Notes under the pieces: generated by a model
Told to the model about the DNA's origin: nothing
What the model saw: only the letters and a program-made list of their open reading frames with translations
The model's database searches: none
Source of the DNA: Gaiellasilicea sp963850995
GTDB taxonomy: Bacteria > Actinomycetota > Thermoleophilia > Gaiellales > Gaiellaceae
Length of the DNA stretch: 64,000 nt
Assembly: GCA_963850995.1 (NCBI GenBank)
Contig: CAWKNQ010000016.1
Coordinates: 124,001 to 188,000 of the forward strand
Direction of reading: 5' to 3'
Shown here: positions 27,147 through 34,950 of the stretch, piece after piece
How positions within the stretch are numbered: position 1 is the stretch's first letter
How the letters are laid out: each line of letters begins with the position of its first letter
Made by a program: the position numbers and the translations under genes

Positions 27147-28474
27147 AGGTCTGGCCGAGCGGCGGCCTCTGGCGCCACCGCGACTTCCTCAACCTCTGGA
27201 CCGCGGAGACCGTCAGCCAGCTGGGGTCGCAGATCTCGCAGATCGGGTTGCCGCTCGTCGCGATCATCGTGCTCGAGGCGAGCGCCTTCGAGGTGGCGCT
27301 GCTCGGGGTGATCGAGTTCGCGCCGTTCATCCTGATCAGCCTTCCCGCCGGCGTCTGGGTCGACCGGCTTCGACGCAAGCCGATCCTCGTCACGGCCGAC
27401 CTTGGACGCGCGCTCCTGCTCGCTTCGATCCCGGTCGCGTACTGGCTCGACGCTCTGACGATCTGGCAGCTCTACGTCGTCGGCTTCGTCGTGGGCGTCC
27501 TGACCGTCTTCTTCGACGTCTCCTACCAGGCGTACCTCCCGTCGCTGGTCTCGCGGCAGCAGCTGATCGACGGCAACTCGAAGCTCGAGATCAGCCGATC
27601 GGGGGCGCAGCTGGCCGGGCCAGGATTGGGCGGCGCGCTCGTGCAGGTGCTGACCGCTCCCGTGGCGGTGCTCGTCGACGCGATCAGCTTCCTCGCCTCG
27701 GCGATCTTCCTCGTTCGGATCCGAAAGCCGGAGCAGGCGCCGACGCGTGCCGAGCGGCAGGCCGGCCCGGGCATGAAGACAGAGCTCAAGGAAGGCCTGG
27801 CGTGGGTGCTCGGCAATCGGTACCTGCGCTGGATCGCCGCCTCGACCGCGACGTTCAACTTCTTCAGCAACATGCTCTTCGCCGTCTTCCTCGTCTTCGC
27901 GGTCCGGGAGCTCGAGCTCCGGCCGGGCGTGATCGGACTGATCTTCGCCGTCGGCAGCATCGGCTACCTCGTCGGGGCCCTGCTCGCGAACCGCGTCTCC
28001 CGCCGGTTCGGCGTCGGGCCCACGATCATCATCGGCGCTCTCGGCTCGACCTCGCTTCTTCTGCTCGCGGCCGCGCCGCCGTCGAATCCGATTCCGTTCG
28101 TGATCGCAGGCCTGGTCATCTCGAGCATGGGCATCCCGATCTACAACATCACCCAGGTCAGCTTCCGTCAGGCGATCACGCCGGAGCGGCTCCAGGGGCG
28201 GATGAACTCGGTGATGCGCTTCGTCGTCTGGGGCGTGATTCCGCTCGGCTCGCTCGTCGGAGGCGCGCTTGCGACCTGGTTCGGGCTCCGGACTGCGATC
28301 TGGGCCGGCGCGATCGGGATGTCGCTCGCAGCGCTGCCGGTGCTCCTATCGCCGGTGCGGACGCTGCGCGAGATGCCGGAGCCGGTCGAGGAGCCGCTCC
28401 CGTCCGAAGCGGACGCCGCAGGCGGGCTGCTGCCCGCCGGGGCAGGCCCGGTCCCGGGCACTGCGCAGGACTGA
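27143..28474 (+). CDS. MFS transporter, EntS/MFS_3 type
   Basis: 443 residues starting at GTG. Twelve hydrophobic segments, the opening FLNLWTAETVSQLGSQISQIGLPL, the loop AGVWVDRLRRKPILVTADLGRALLL (motif A) and ITPERLQGRMNSVMRFVVWG in the second half match the MFS_3 group that includes the enterobactin exporter EntS and macrolide efflux proteins. It most likely exports a small toxic or signalling compound by proton antiport. The C-terminus is Pro/Glu-rich and cytoplasmic. Control by the ArsR-type gene that overlaps its start is probable. Confidence 0.9.
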   Translation: MKVWPSGGLWRHRDFLNLWTAETVSQLGSQISQIGLPLVAIIVLEASAFEVALLGVIEFAPFILISLPAGVWVDRLRRKPILVTADLGRALLLASIPVAYWLDALTIWQLYVVGFVVGVLTVFFDVSYQAYLPSLVSRQQLIDGNSKLEISRSGAQLAGPGLGGALVQVLTAPVAVLVDAISFLASAIFLVRIRKPEQAPTRAERQAGPGMKTELKEGLAWVLGNRYLRWIAASTATFNFFSNMLFAVFLVFAVRELELRPGVIGLIFAVGSIGYLVGALLANRVSRRFGVGPTIIIGALGSTSLLLLAAAPPSNPIPFVIAGLVISSMGIPIYNITQVSFRQAITPERLQGRMNSVMRFVVWGVIPLGSLVGGALATWFGLRTAIWAGAIGMSLAALPVLLSPVRTLREMPEPVEEPLPSEADAAGGLLPAGAGPVPGTAQD

Positions 28475-28501
28475 GCTCGGCGCGCCGGTAGCGTTCGGGC
28501 C

Positions 28502-29329
28502 ATGCCCGAGCTGCCCGAGGTCGAGGCGTGGGTGCGCGAGCTCGCTCCGCTCGTCTCCGCGGCACCGGTGCTCGAGGCGGGGCCGGCCCACATCGCGACG
28601 CTGAAGACCTTCGATCCCCCGCTGCGGGAGCTCGAGGGGCGCCGCTTCGAGGGTGCCGGGCGGCGCGGCAAGTGGCTGCTCTTCCCGACGGAGGACGGCG
28701 GGCTGCAGCTGCGTGTCCACCTGATGAGCGCGGGCCGAATTCGCCACCTCGCGCCGGGAGCGAAAGGGCCGAAGTCGCCCGCCTTCCGGCTTCGCTTCGA
28801 GAACGGCAGCGAGGTCGTCCTCACCGAGGCGGGACCGAAGAAGCGGGCGGGGGTGTGGCTGGAGACCCCGGAGCAGACGGTGGCCGAGCTGGCGCACCTC
28901 GGCCCGGAGGCGCTCGGGCTCGGAGCCGAGCGGCTGCGCGAGATCCTGGCGGGCGACAACCGGCGGCTGCACTCGCTCCTGCGCGACCAGCGTGCGCTCG
29001 CCGGCATCGGGCGGGCGCACGCGAACGAGATCCTCCACCGCGCGCAGCTCTCGCCCTTCGCGCTCTCTTCGAAGCTCGACGACGAGGAAATCGAGCGGCT
29101 CGCCGCCGCGATCGAGGACGATCTGACGCGCGCGCTCGAGCTACGCCTGCAGGGCAAGGGCGACAAGGACGTCTACCTCGTCCACCGGCACCTCGGCGAG
29201 CCCTGTCCGCGCTGCGGCGAGCCGCTGCGGCAGGTGGACTACGAGGAGCACACGGTCTTCTACTGCGCGCCCTGCCAGACCGGCGGGCGCATCCTCAAGG
29301 ACCGGCGGATGTCACGTCTGCTCCGTTAG
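28502..29329 (+). CDS. Formamidopyrimidine-DNA glycosylase / endonuclease VIII family
   Basis: 275 residues with the catalytic N-terminus PELPEVEAW exposed after removal of Met (Pro2 nucleophile, Glu3). The helix-two-turn-helix region (GRAHANEILHRAQLSPF) and the C-terminal zinc finger (CPRCGEPLRQVDYEEHTVFYC, then CQTGGRILKDRRMSRLL) are intact. The enzyme excises oxidised bases and nicks DNA. By eye it is closer to the actinobacterial Nei-like branch than to classical MutM, but I cannot settle that. No frame changes. Confidence 0.93.
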   Translation: MPELPEVEAWVRELAPLVSAAPVLEAGPAHIATLKTFDPPLRELEGRRFEGAGRRGKWLLFPTEDGGLQLRVHLMSAGRIRHLAPGAKGPKSPAFRLRFENGSEVVLTEAGPKKRAGVWLETPEQTVAELAHLGPEALGLGAERLREILAGDNRRLHSLLRDQRALAGIGRAHANEILHRAQLSPFALSSKLDDEEIERLAAAIEDDLTRALELRLQGKGDKDVYLVHRHLGEPCPRCGEPLRQVDYEEHTVFYCAPCQTGGRILKDRRMSRLLR

Positions 29330-29398
29330 GACACGGCTGTCGAGAACGCCGGCCGCCGTTCGTCTATTGAATGACCGCAACGATCAAAGGAGGAACGC

Positions 29399-29770
29399 AT
29401 GGCCGGACAGATGGTGCATCTCGAGATTCCCGCAGGCGACACCGCCAAGGCTCGGGAGTTCTGGGGCTCGCTCTTCGGCTGGGAATTCAAGGCGTTCGAG
29501 GGCAGCCCGAGCGAGTACCTGACGACGCAGTTCTCGGAGACGACCGGCGGCGCGATCATGGCGGCAGAGGGCGCCGACCGCGGGCCCCGCGTCTACTTCG
29601 ACGTGGACGACATCAACGCGGGCACTTCGCGGGTGAAGGAGCTCGGCGGGGAGACAAGCGACGCGATGCCCGTACCCGGCATGGGCTGGTTCGCGACCTG
29701 CACGGACACCGAGGGAAACAACTTCGGGCTCTGGCAGCACGACCCGTCCGCACAGCCACCTGCGTCGTAG
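29399..29770 (+). CDS. VOC/glyoxalase-fold protein
   Basis: 123 residues preceded by AAAGGAGGAACGC. Two beta-alpha-beta-beta-beta units are seen: MVHLEIPAGDTAKAREFWGS with LFGWEFKAF, and PRVYFDVDDINAGTSRVKELG with GMGWFATCTDTEGNNFGLWQ. His8 and the C-terminal Glu/Gln positions could bind a metal. Members of this branch are often annotated as bleomycin-resistance or glyoxalase-like; the substrate is unknown. A terminator hairpin follows directly. Confidence 0.88.
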   Translation: MAGQMVHLEIPAGDTAKAREFWGSLFGWEFKAFEGSPSEYLTTQFSETTGGAIMAAEGADRGPRVYFDVDDINAGTSRVKELGGETSDAMPVPGMGWFATCTDTEGNNFGLWQHDPSAQPPAS

Positions 29771-29787
29771 CCCGACAGTCCGCCTGG

Positions 29788-29817
29788 CAGGCAGCGTGGA
29801 GCGATCCGCGCTGCCTG
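29788..29817 (+). terminator. Terminator after the VOC gene
   Basis: CAGGCAGCG (29788-29796) pairs perfectly with CGCTGCCTG (29809-29817) around a 12-base loop, 17 bases past the stop. Confidence 0.65.
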
Positions 29818-29830
29818 CAGGCTCAGCGCA

Positions 29831-29994
29831 AGAGGCTTGATGTGAAACGTGAGCGGGCTGTGCTGCCGCCTCAGACACGGCGCCAGACCGTCTCGGCGCC
29901 CTTACGCAGGCAACCAGCCTGCGCCGCGGACGCCGAGCCGCTCTGGCTTGGTCTGAGACGCCAGCACAGCGCGCCAATTCCACATCAAGCCTCT
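29831..29994. repeat. Long imperfect inverted-repeat element (MITE-like)
   Basis: A 164-bp stretch whose ends pair as AGAGGCTTGATGTG (29831-29844) and its complement (29981-29994). Further inside, GCTGTGCTG and CTCAGAC match the complement of the other arm with a few mismatches, and the centre holds CGCAGGC-AACCA-GCCTGCG. The whole can fold into one long hairpin. It fills the space between two convergent genes, and its right end contains the stop codon of xdhC. No ORF is inside. A solo copy of its end lies at 17983. Confidence 0.75.
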
Positions 29995-30871
29995 ACGCGG
30001 TCGCGTACCGGGCCGGATCTGCCTCGAAGCGGCTGCGGCAGCCCGGCGAACAGAAGTAGTAGCTCACGTCTCCGAAGACGACCGCGTCACCGGCGGCCGC
30101 CACCGCGACCGTCATGCCGCAGATCGGGTCGACCGCCTCGAGCAGCGCGGTTTCGCCGCCGCCGCGCGTGTGCCGCCACGCCACGAGCTCGGCGAGGATC
30201 GCGACGGCGATCTCCGGCTGCGTCGCGGGCCCGAGGTCGAGCCCTGCCGGGCTGCGCACGCGCGCGAGATCGTCCTCGCTGACGCCGCGGGCACGTAGGG
30301 CCTCGAGCACGACCCCGGCGCGCCGGGCGCTGGCCACGAGTCCGACGTACCCGGCTCGACCGCCGAGAGCCAGCTCGAGCGCCTCCTCGTCGGCGTGGCC
30401 CATCGTGGCGACGACCACCGCGTCCGCCTCCCCCGGCTGCTCAGTCGCCACGCGCCATTCGATCGCGCGCGCGAGGTCCACGAGCGTGAGCGCGGCTTTG
30501 CTACCGCCGACGACGACGAGCAGAGGCCGGGGCACCTGCGGCTCGACGAGCACCTCGACCGTTCCCTCCGAGGCGCACGAGCTCTCCGCGATCACGATGT
30601 CGTCGGGTGCGTCGTCGCCGGAGCCAGACGGGCCGATCCGCACGACCCGCGGCTCACCGTCGGCGAGAGCACGCATGGCCTCGCGAATCACGATCGGCTC
30701 CGAGCAGGCGCCGCCGACCCAACCGTCGAGCCGACCGTCCGGCAGTATCAGCGCCCGATCTCCGGGCCTCGTCGACGCGGGGCGCTCGACTCGGACGACG
30801 GTGGCGAGGACGTAGGGCTTGCCGTCCTCGGCCAGCCGACCGGCACGGATCAACACATCTTCTCGACTCAC
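29993..30871 (-). CDS. XdhC/CoxF-family maturation protein fused to a YHS domain
   Basis: 292 residues. The N-terminal XdhC part (GKPYVLATVVRVERPASTRPG and DGRLDGWVGGACSEPIVIREA) is followed by the Rossmann-like XdhC C-domain (RPLLVVVGGSKAALTLVDLA). Residues about 245-290 form a YHS domain: VDPICGMTVAVAAAGDAVVF and VSYYFCSPGCRSRF, with three Cys able to bind metal. XdhC proteins insert sulfurated molybdenum cofactor into xanthine and CO dehydrogenases. The GTG start is divergent from coxG across 39 bases. The fusion suggests metal delivery combined with cofactor maturation. Confidence 0.88.
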   Translation of the reverse strand: MSREDVLIRAGRLAEDGKPYVLATVVRVERPASTRPGDRALILPDGRLDGWVGGACSEPIVIREAMRALADGEPRVVRIGPSGSGDDAPDDIVIAESSCASEGTVEVLVEPQVPRPLLVVVGGSKAALTLVDLARAIEWRVATEQPGEADAVVVATMGHADEEALELALGGRAGYVGLVASARRAGVVLEALRARGVSEDDLARVRSPAGLDLGPATQPEIAVAILAELVAWRHTRGGGETALLEAVDPICGMTVAVAAAGDAVVFGDVSYYFCSPGCRSRFEADPARYATA

Positions 30872-30879
30872 TCCTCGAG

Positions 30880-30897
30880 GATAGTGCTCCGATAGTG
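30880..30897. promoter_or_regulatory. Direct repeat GATAGTG in the xdhC-coxG divergent promoter
   Basis: Two copies of GATAGTG start 11 bases apart (30880 and 30891), about one helical turn, within a 39-base divergent spacer. This spacing suits a regulator binding one face of DNA. Alternatively it is part of overlapping -10 elements. Confidence 0.35.
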
Positions 30898-30910
30898 TCG
30901 CGTCCGCAAG

Positions 30911-31342
30911 ATGGCCGTCGACCTCGACCATTCCTTCACTACGACGAAGTCGCTCGACGAGAGCTACGCGACCATCCTCGACCTCGAGCGCGTCGTCCCC
31001 TGCGTCGAGGGCGGCAGCGTGCTCGAGACGACGGCGCCCGACTCCGTCCGGGCGGAGATCAAGGTCAAGATGGGAGCGATGTCCCTGACCTTCACCGGCA
31101 CGGTGGAGATCGTCGAGCAGGACGCCGCCGCCCACCGCGTCCTGATGCGCGTCAAGTCCAAGGAAGCCGGAGGGCAGGGGCACGCGAACGCCGACGTCGC
31201 CTTCGAGCTTGCAGACGGTGGCGGGACGATCCACACGAACGCCCAGATCACGGGCAAGGCCGCCTCGATGGGCGAGGGAGTCATGGTCGGCGTGCTCGAT
31301 GCGCTGATCACGGACTTCAGCGGCAAGCTCTCGGCTCTCTGA
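30911..31342 (+). CDS. coxG: CoxG-like SRPBCC protein
   Basis: 143 residues of the CoxG branch of the START-like superfamily: DHSFTTTKSLDESYATILDL, VVPCVEGGSVLE, AEIKVKMGAMSLTFTGTVEI and HTNAQITGKAASMGEG. In Oligotropha, CoxG recruits CO dehydrogenase to the cytoplasmic membrane. The protein has no C-terminal extension here, unlike longer CoxG versions. Its position between xdhC and the coxMSL genes supports a role with this CO dehydrogenase. Confidence 0.88.
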   Translation: MAVDLDHSFTTTKSLDESYATILDLERVVPCVEGGSVLETTAPDSVRAEIKVKMGAMSLTFTGTVEIVEQDAAAHRVLMRVKSKEAGGQGHANADVAFELADGGGTIHTNAQITGKAASMGEGVMVGVLDALITDFSGKLSAL

Positions 31343-31355
31343 CGGAGCGACGCCG

Positions 31356-31610
31356 ATGGCGACGATCCCGATGCGGCAGATCCGGGAAGGGGAGGTGCCC
31401 TTCGACGCCGGCACCGCACTCCAGGAGGAAGCCGACCGGCCGGTCTTCCACGGCAACGGCCCGGACGACTACGTCTGCGTCGAGTGCGGGAACCTGCTCG
31501 CCACGGCGATGCATCCTGAGCAGATGACGAAGAAGGTCCGGGTGCGCTGCGGCCGGTGCTCGACCGTCAACGTCGCGGTGATCGACGGCTACGACGGGCA
31601 ACCGAGCTAG
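31356..31610 (+). CDS. Small zinc-ribbon protein next to coxG
   Basis: 84 residues starting 13 bases after coxG. A zinc ribbon is formed by YVCVECGNLLA (near residue 40) and VRVRCGRCSTVNVAV (near residue 62). The N-terminus (IPMRQIREGEVPFDAGTAL) is polar. It is likely co-transcribed with coxG. Possible roles are electron or metal handling or protein contact; nothing in the sequence decides between these. Its stop overlaps the stop of the convergent gene. Confidence 0.7.
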   Translation: MATIPMRQIREGEVPFDAGTALQEEADRPVFHGNGPDDYVCVECGNLLATAMHPEQMTKKVRVRCGRCSTVNVAVIDGYDGQPS

Positions 31611-32227
31611 ATGAGCGTCAGCAGCGTCTCCCGGTTCCGCGCGTAGGCGGCCGCCCCGTCGCCGTCGAGCGCCGCGATCCGGACGAGCGGCGGGTGGCCC
31701 ATCGCCGGCACGGCGAGGTCGCGCAGCGCGTCGTGGTAGGCGCGCTCGCGCTGGACGCCGCCGAAGCCGAAGCCCTTCGCGGCCAGGCCCCGCGCGAGCC
31801 CGTCCGTGCGTGAGCACCAGGCGCGGCACAGCTCCTTGTACTCGTCGACGTCGAACCCGACAGTCACGTCGCTGCGATAGAGCTCGAGCGCGGCCAGACG
31901 AAACGAGGTGAAGTGAGCCGCCTCGTCGACCTCGACCACGGTGCCGGTCGGCTCGTGCACCAGATCGACCGGGAGCAGCAGGTTCTCGCGCGACGCGGCC
32001 AGGACCGCGACGTCGCCGCCGAGGCGCGCGTAGATCGCCGCGAGCTGCTCGAGCGCCGCGCTGACCGGGGCCACGAGCGCCGGATCGCGCCGGCGCTTCG
32101 CCACGCGCTCGAGCCCGATGTGCCCCTGCTCGCACAGCCAGTCGAACGTCCCGCCGGACAGCTCGATCCCGTCCGTCGACGCCGCCTGCGCGAACGCCAG
32201 GTGTGCGTCGCCCGGCGTCACGCGCAT
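31607..32227 (-). CDS. Hypothetical protein within the cox region
   Basis: 206 residues, soluble, mostly helical. Stretches include GTFDWLCEQGHIGLERVAKRR, ASRENLLLPVDLVHEPTG, VVEVDEAAHFTSFRLAALELY and GFDVDEYKELCRAWCSRTDG. The last two hint at a nuclease-like or binding fold, but I recognise no family with confidence. It runs opposite to the cox genes and splits coxG from the membrane-protein run, sharing a 133-base divergent region with the latter. Confidence 0.6.
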   Translation of the reverse strand: MRVTPGDAHLAFAQAASTDGIELSGGTFDWLCEQGHIGLERVAKRRRDPALVAPVSAALEQLAAIYARLGGDVAVLAASRENLLLPVDLVHEPTGTVVEVDEAAHFTSFRLAALELYRSDVTVGFDVDEYKELCRAWCSRTDGLARGLAAKGFGFGGVQRERAYHDALRDLAVPAMGHPPLVRIAALDGDGAAAYARNRETLLTLI

Positions 32228-32360
32228 GATCGTAGCCGCGTCGGTGAATCCGAGGATGCCGCGCCGGCGTAGGTCCCGTTGCTCTGCGTACGCTGTCTCG
32301 ACACGTTTATTTGAGGCCGACTAAGGTTGCGCGAGGTCGGAGCCTTCGAACAGGAGCGGC

Positions 32361-32624
32361 GTGCCTGCGGTGATCGCGTCAACAACGGCCTGGCTGGTGG
32401 GGATCGCGGTCGGTATCGCCGTGATCGCGGTGGCCGCGGTCATTGTGATCACGATCGTGCTGCTGGCGAGGCGGATCGCGAAGCAGGCCAAGACGGCCGT
32501 GGAGGCGGTCGAGGTCGTCCGCCGGCAGACCGACGAGCTGGCCGGCATCGGCCGGATCAACGACTCGGGCGTCCGGATCCTGCACGCCGCCCGGTCGCTG
32601 CGGAAGGTGGCGGTCGGGAAGTGA
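32361..32624 (+). CDS. Single-pass membrane protein 1 of the cox membrane-protein run
   Basis: 87 residues from a GTG preceded by AGGAGCGGC. One long N-terminal membrane helix (GIAVGIAVIAVAAVIVITIV) is followed by a basic helical tail with heptad-like spacing (KQAKTAVEAVEVVRRQTDEL). The tail should face the cytoplasm. It is the first of five small membrane genes with overlapping ends that lead into coxM. I know no named family for it. Confidence 0.65.
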   Translation: MPAVIASTTAWLVGIAVGIAVIAVAAVIVITIVLLARRIAKQAKTAVEAVEVVRRQTDELAGIGRINDSGVRILHAARSLRKVAVGK

Positions 32625-32914
32625 CCGGGACGCTCCTCGCTCTCTCCTCGAACGGGTACTGGACGATCGCGCTCGTCATCGGAGCGGTCGCGGCCGTCGT
32701 CGTCGCGGTCCTCCTCGCAGCGCTCATCATCAGCGTCCGCAGCATCGAGCAGTCGGTCGACAGCCTGCTCGAGGTCGCGGGCAGCGTCGGCGCGAACACG
32801 GCGAACATCCCGCAGCTGCAGGCGACCGCGCCGGTGCTCGGGCTGATCGTGACCGAGGCCGTTGTCCAGGACGGCTACATGAACGCGCTCACCGACGGGT
32901 ACGGCGGCCGATGA
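32621..32914 (+). CDS. Single-pass membrane protein 2 of the cox membrane-protein run
   Basis: 97 residues starting at a GTG that overlaps the previous stop. One membrane helix (IALVIGAVAAVVVAVLLAAL) is followed by SVRSIEQSVDSLLEVAGSVG and a second polar helix. The layout copies that of its neighbours: helix first, then a regular amphipathic segment. No metal or cofactor motif is visible. Confidence 0.65.
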   Translation: MTGTLLALSSNGYWTIALVIGAVAAVVVAVLLAALIISVRSIEQSVDSLLEVAGSVGANTANIPQLQATAPVLGLIVTEAVVQDGYMNALTDGYGGR

Positions 32915-33189
32915 GCACAAAGGACACGCTCGTCCTCCTGACCGTCCTCCTGGCGGCGGTCGTCGTCGTCGTGCTGGCCGTCGCGCTGATCGAGGTGCGC
33001 CGAGGGCTCACGCGGATCTCGACCGGGCTCGCCACGCTGTCAGCGGCGCTGAAAGACGTCGAGTCCGAGCACCTGCGCCCCCTCGAGGGCGCCGTGAAGG
33101 CGATCAACGGGCAGTTCGACATCATCCTGAGCGCGCTGCCCGGGATCGCGAGCAAGGCCGCGATCGTGGCCGAGCGGAGGCCGAAGTGA
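32911..33189 (+). CDS. Single-pass membrane protein 3 of the cox membrane-protein run
   Basis: 92 residues; ATG overlaps the previous stop (ATGA). Membrane helix TLVLLTVLLAAVVVVVLAVA, then IEVRRGLTRISTGLATLSAA and KAINGQFDIILSALPGIASK, which are amphipathic helices. The C-terminus is basic. The overlap and shared plan suggest that the products assemble together. Confidence 0.65.
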   Translation: MSTKDTLVLLTVLLAAVVVVVLAVALIEVRRGLTRISTGLATLSAALKDVESEHLRPLEGAVKAINGQFDIILSALPGIASKAAIVAERRPK

Positions 33190-33456
33190 CCCTCTGGTGG
33201 ATCGGCAACGTCGTGCTGCTCGCCGTCGTCCTCCCGGTCGTCGTGTACCTGCTCCACGGCGTGCTCGCGCCACCAGGAGCATCGTCCCGAGCGTGCAGGA
33301 GATCGCCCGCACCGCCGCCGCAGGGTCGAGGACCTCGACGCGGCCGCCCTGCTGCTGACGACGCAGGAGCAGGTGAAGCAGACGATCGCGACGGCCGCGA
33401 ACTACGGCGGCTCGCTCGACGTGATCCTCGACGACGCACCGGTGGAGGCGCGATGA
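33186..33456 (+). CDS. Single-pass membrane protein 4 of the cox membrane-protein run, frameshifted
   Basis: About 89 residues across two frame changes (near 33275 and 33325). It starts at a GTG overlapping the previous stop, with a membrane helix (IGNVVLLAVVLPVVVYLLHG), then RSIVPSVQEIARTAAAG and QEQVKQTIATAANYGGSLDV. The stop overlaps the ATG of the next gene. The frame changes look like sequence error because every overlap is conserved. Confidence 0.55.
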
Positions 33457-34061
33457 GCGGCGCAGCCTGGGTGACGATCGTCGCCGTCGGCCTGATCGTC
33501 CTGGCGCTCGTCTACTACCTCGTCTCGGTGATCCTCGAGCTGCGGAAGGTCACGAACGGCCTGGACGAGGCGATCGCCGGCGTCAGCGGGATCGTGGAGA
33601 AGAGCGCCCCCGTCAACGACGTCGTGAGGACGATCAACCAGCAGCTCGACGCCGGCGTCGACCTGCTCGAGGGGCTGCTCGTGAAGAAGGCGGGTCTTAC
33701 GGACGCGGTCGGCCTCGTCGACGGCCTCTATCCGGGGGCCGCCGCGGCCGGGCTCCGGAACTTCCCCGAGAGCACCGAGGTCAAGGCGCCCCGCATCGGC
33801 GAGGTCTACACGAAGGGCACGCTCACGCTGGCGCGGCTCGGCCGCGAAGCGCCGATCGCCGCCGGCAACCCGGCGGGCCCGGCGCTCCGGGACGTCGAGC
33901 GCGCGAGTGCCTCCGCACGCGAGCTCTACCCGGAGATCCGCCAGACGCGGCCTCCCGCCATGCCCAGATCCCCGGTGATCGGCACCGACGCCCCGGTTCA
34001 GCACGAGGAGCGCGAGGACATCGGGGCACCGCGCAAACGTCTCCCGACCGCGCCTGAGTAG
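33453..34061 (+). CDS. Single-pass membrane protein 5 of the cox membrane-protein run
   Basis: 202 residues, the longest of the five. An N-terminal membrane helix (VTIVAVGLIVLALVYYLVSV) is followed by helices (LELRKVTNGLDEAIAGVSGI and VVRTINQQLDAGVDLLEGLL) resembling the tails of the other four, then a Pro- and Arg-rich tail that looks unstructured. It ends 12 bases before coxM. The length of the tail would let it reach a soluble enzyme bound at the membrane. Confidence 0.7.
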   Translation: MSGAAWVTIVAVGLIVLALVYYLVSVILELRKVTNGLDEAIAGVSGIVEKSAPVNDVVRTINQQLDAGVDLLEGLLVKKAGLTDAVGLVDGLYPGAAAAGLRNFPESTEVKAPRIGEVYTKGTLTLARLGREAPIAAGNPAGPALRDVERASASARELYPEIRQTRPPAMPRSPVIGTDAPVQHEEREDIGAPRKRLPTAPE

Positions 34062-34073
34062 GAAGGAGCTCCG

Positions 34074-34949
34074 TTGCAGACCCCTGCGCCATTCGAGTAC
34101 GAGCGCGCGACCAGCGTCGAAGGCGCGATCGCGTCGCTGCAGAAGCTCGGCTCGGACGCGCGCGTGATCGCCGGCGGCCACAGCCTGCTGCCGATGATGA
34201 AGCTCCGGCTCGCGAATCCGGCGCACCTGATCGACATCAACGACCTCACCGAGCTCTCCTACATCCGCGAGGAGGGCGACGAGATCGCGATCGGGGCTCT
34301 GACCCGCCACGTCGAGCTGCAGCGCTCCGAGCTGCTCGCGCGGCACCTGCCCGTCTTCCGCGACGCCGAGGACGTGATCGCCGACCCGGTCGTGCGCAAC
34401 CGCGGCACGATCGGCGGCTCGCTCTGCCAGGCGGACGCGGCCGAGGACCTCTCCGCCGTCTGCAGCGCGCTCAAGGCGACGTGCGTGATCCGCGGCGCCG
34501 ACGGCGAGCGGGTCTGTCCGATGGACGACTTCTGCCTCGGGCCGTTCCAGACCGCGGTCGGCGACGGCGAGCTGCTGACCGAGGTCCGGATCCCCGTGCG
34601 CCCGGGCGGCGGCAGCGCACACGAGAAGGTCGAGCGCCGCGCGGGCGACTGGGCAATCGCCGCCGCCTCGGCGGCCGTCTGGATCGAGAACGGCACGATC
34701 GCCGACGCTGGGATCGCGCTCGCCGCGTGCGGGCTGACGACGATCCACGTCGCGCGGGCCGAGGAGCTGTTGCGCGGCCAGGCGCCGTCGGAGGAGCTGT
34801 ACGCCCAGGCCGGCGAGATCGCAGCCGCTGACTCCTCGCCGGGCGCCGACGGCCGCGGGCCGGTCGACTACAAGCGCCACCTCGCCGGAGTTCTCACGAT
34901 CCGCGCCCTGCGCCGCGCGACGGCGCGCGCCCTTGGAGAGGAGGCCTGA
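34074..34949 (+). CDS. coxM: CO dehydrogenase medium (FAD) subunit
   Basis: 291 residues starting at TTG after GGAAGGAG. The flavoprotein subunit carries the FAD motifs AGGHSLLPMMKLRLANP (residues 33-49) and TIGGSLCQADAAEDL (near residue 110), and the C-terminal CO dehydrogenase flavoprotein domain. It takes electrons from the iron-sulfur subunit and passes them to the membrane quinone pool. Gene order M-S-L matches Oligotropha. Confidence 0.94.
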   Translation: MQTPAPFEYERATSVEGAIASLQKLGSDARVIAGGHSLLPMMKLRLANPAHLIDINDLTELSYIREEGDEIAIGALTRHVELQRSELLARHLPVFRDAEDVIADPVVRNRGTIGGSLCQADAAEDLSAVCSALKATCVIRGADGERVCPMDDFCLGPFQTAVGDGELLTEVRIPVRPGGGSAHEKVERRAGDWAIAAASAAVWIENGTIADAGIALAACGLTTIHVARAEELLRGQAPSEELYAQAGEIAAADSSPGADGRGPVDYKRHLAGVLTIRALRRATARALGEEA

Positions 34950-34950
34950 C

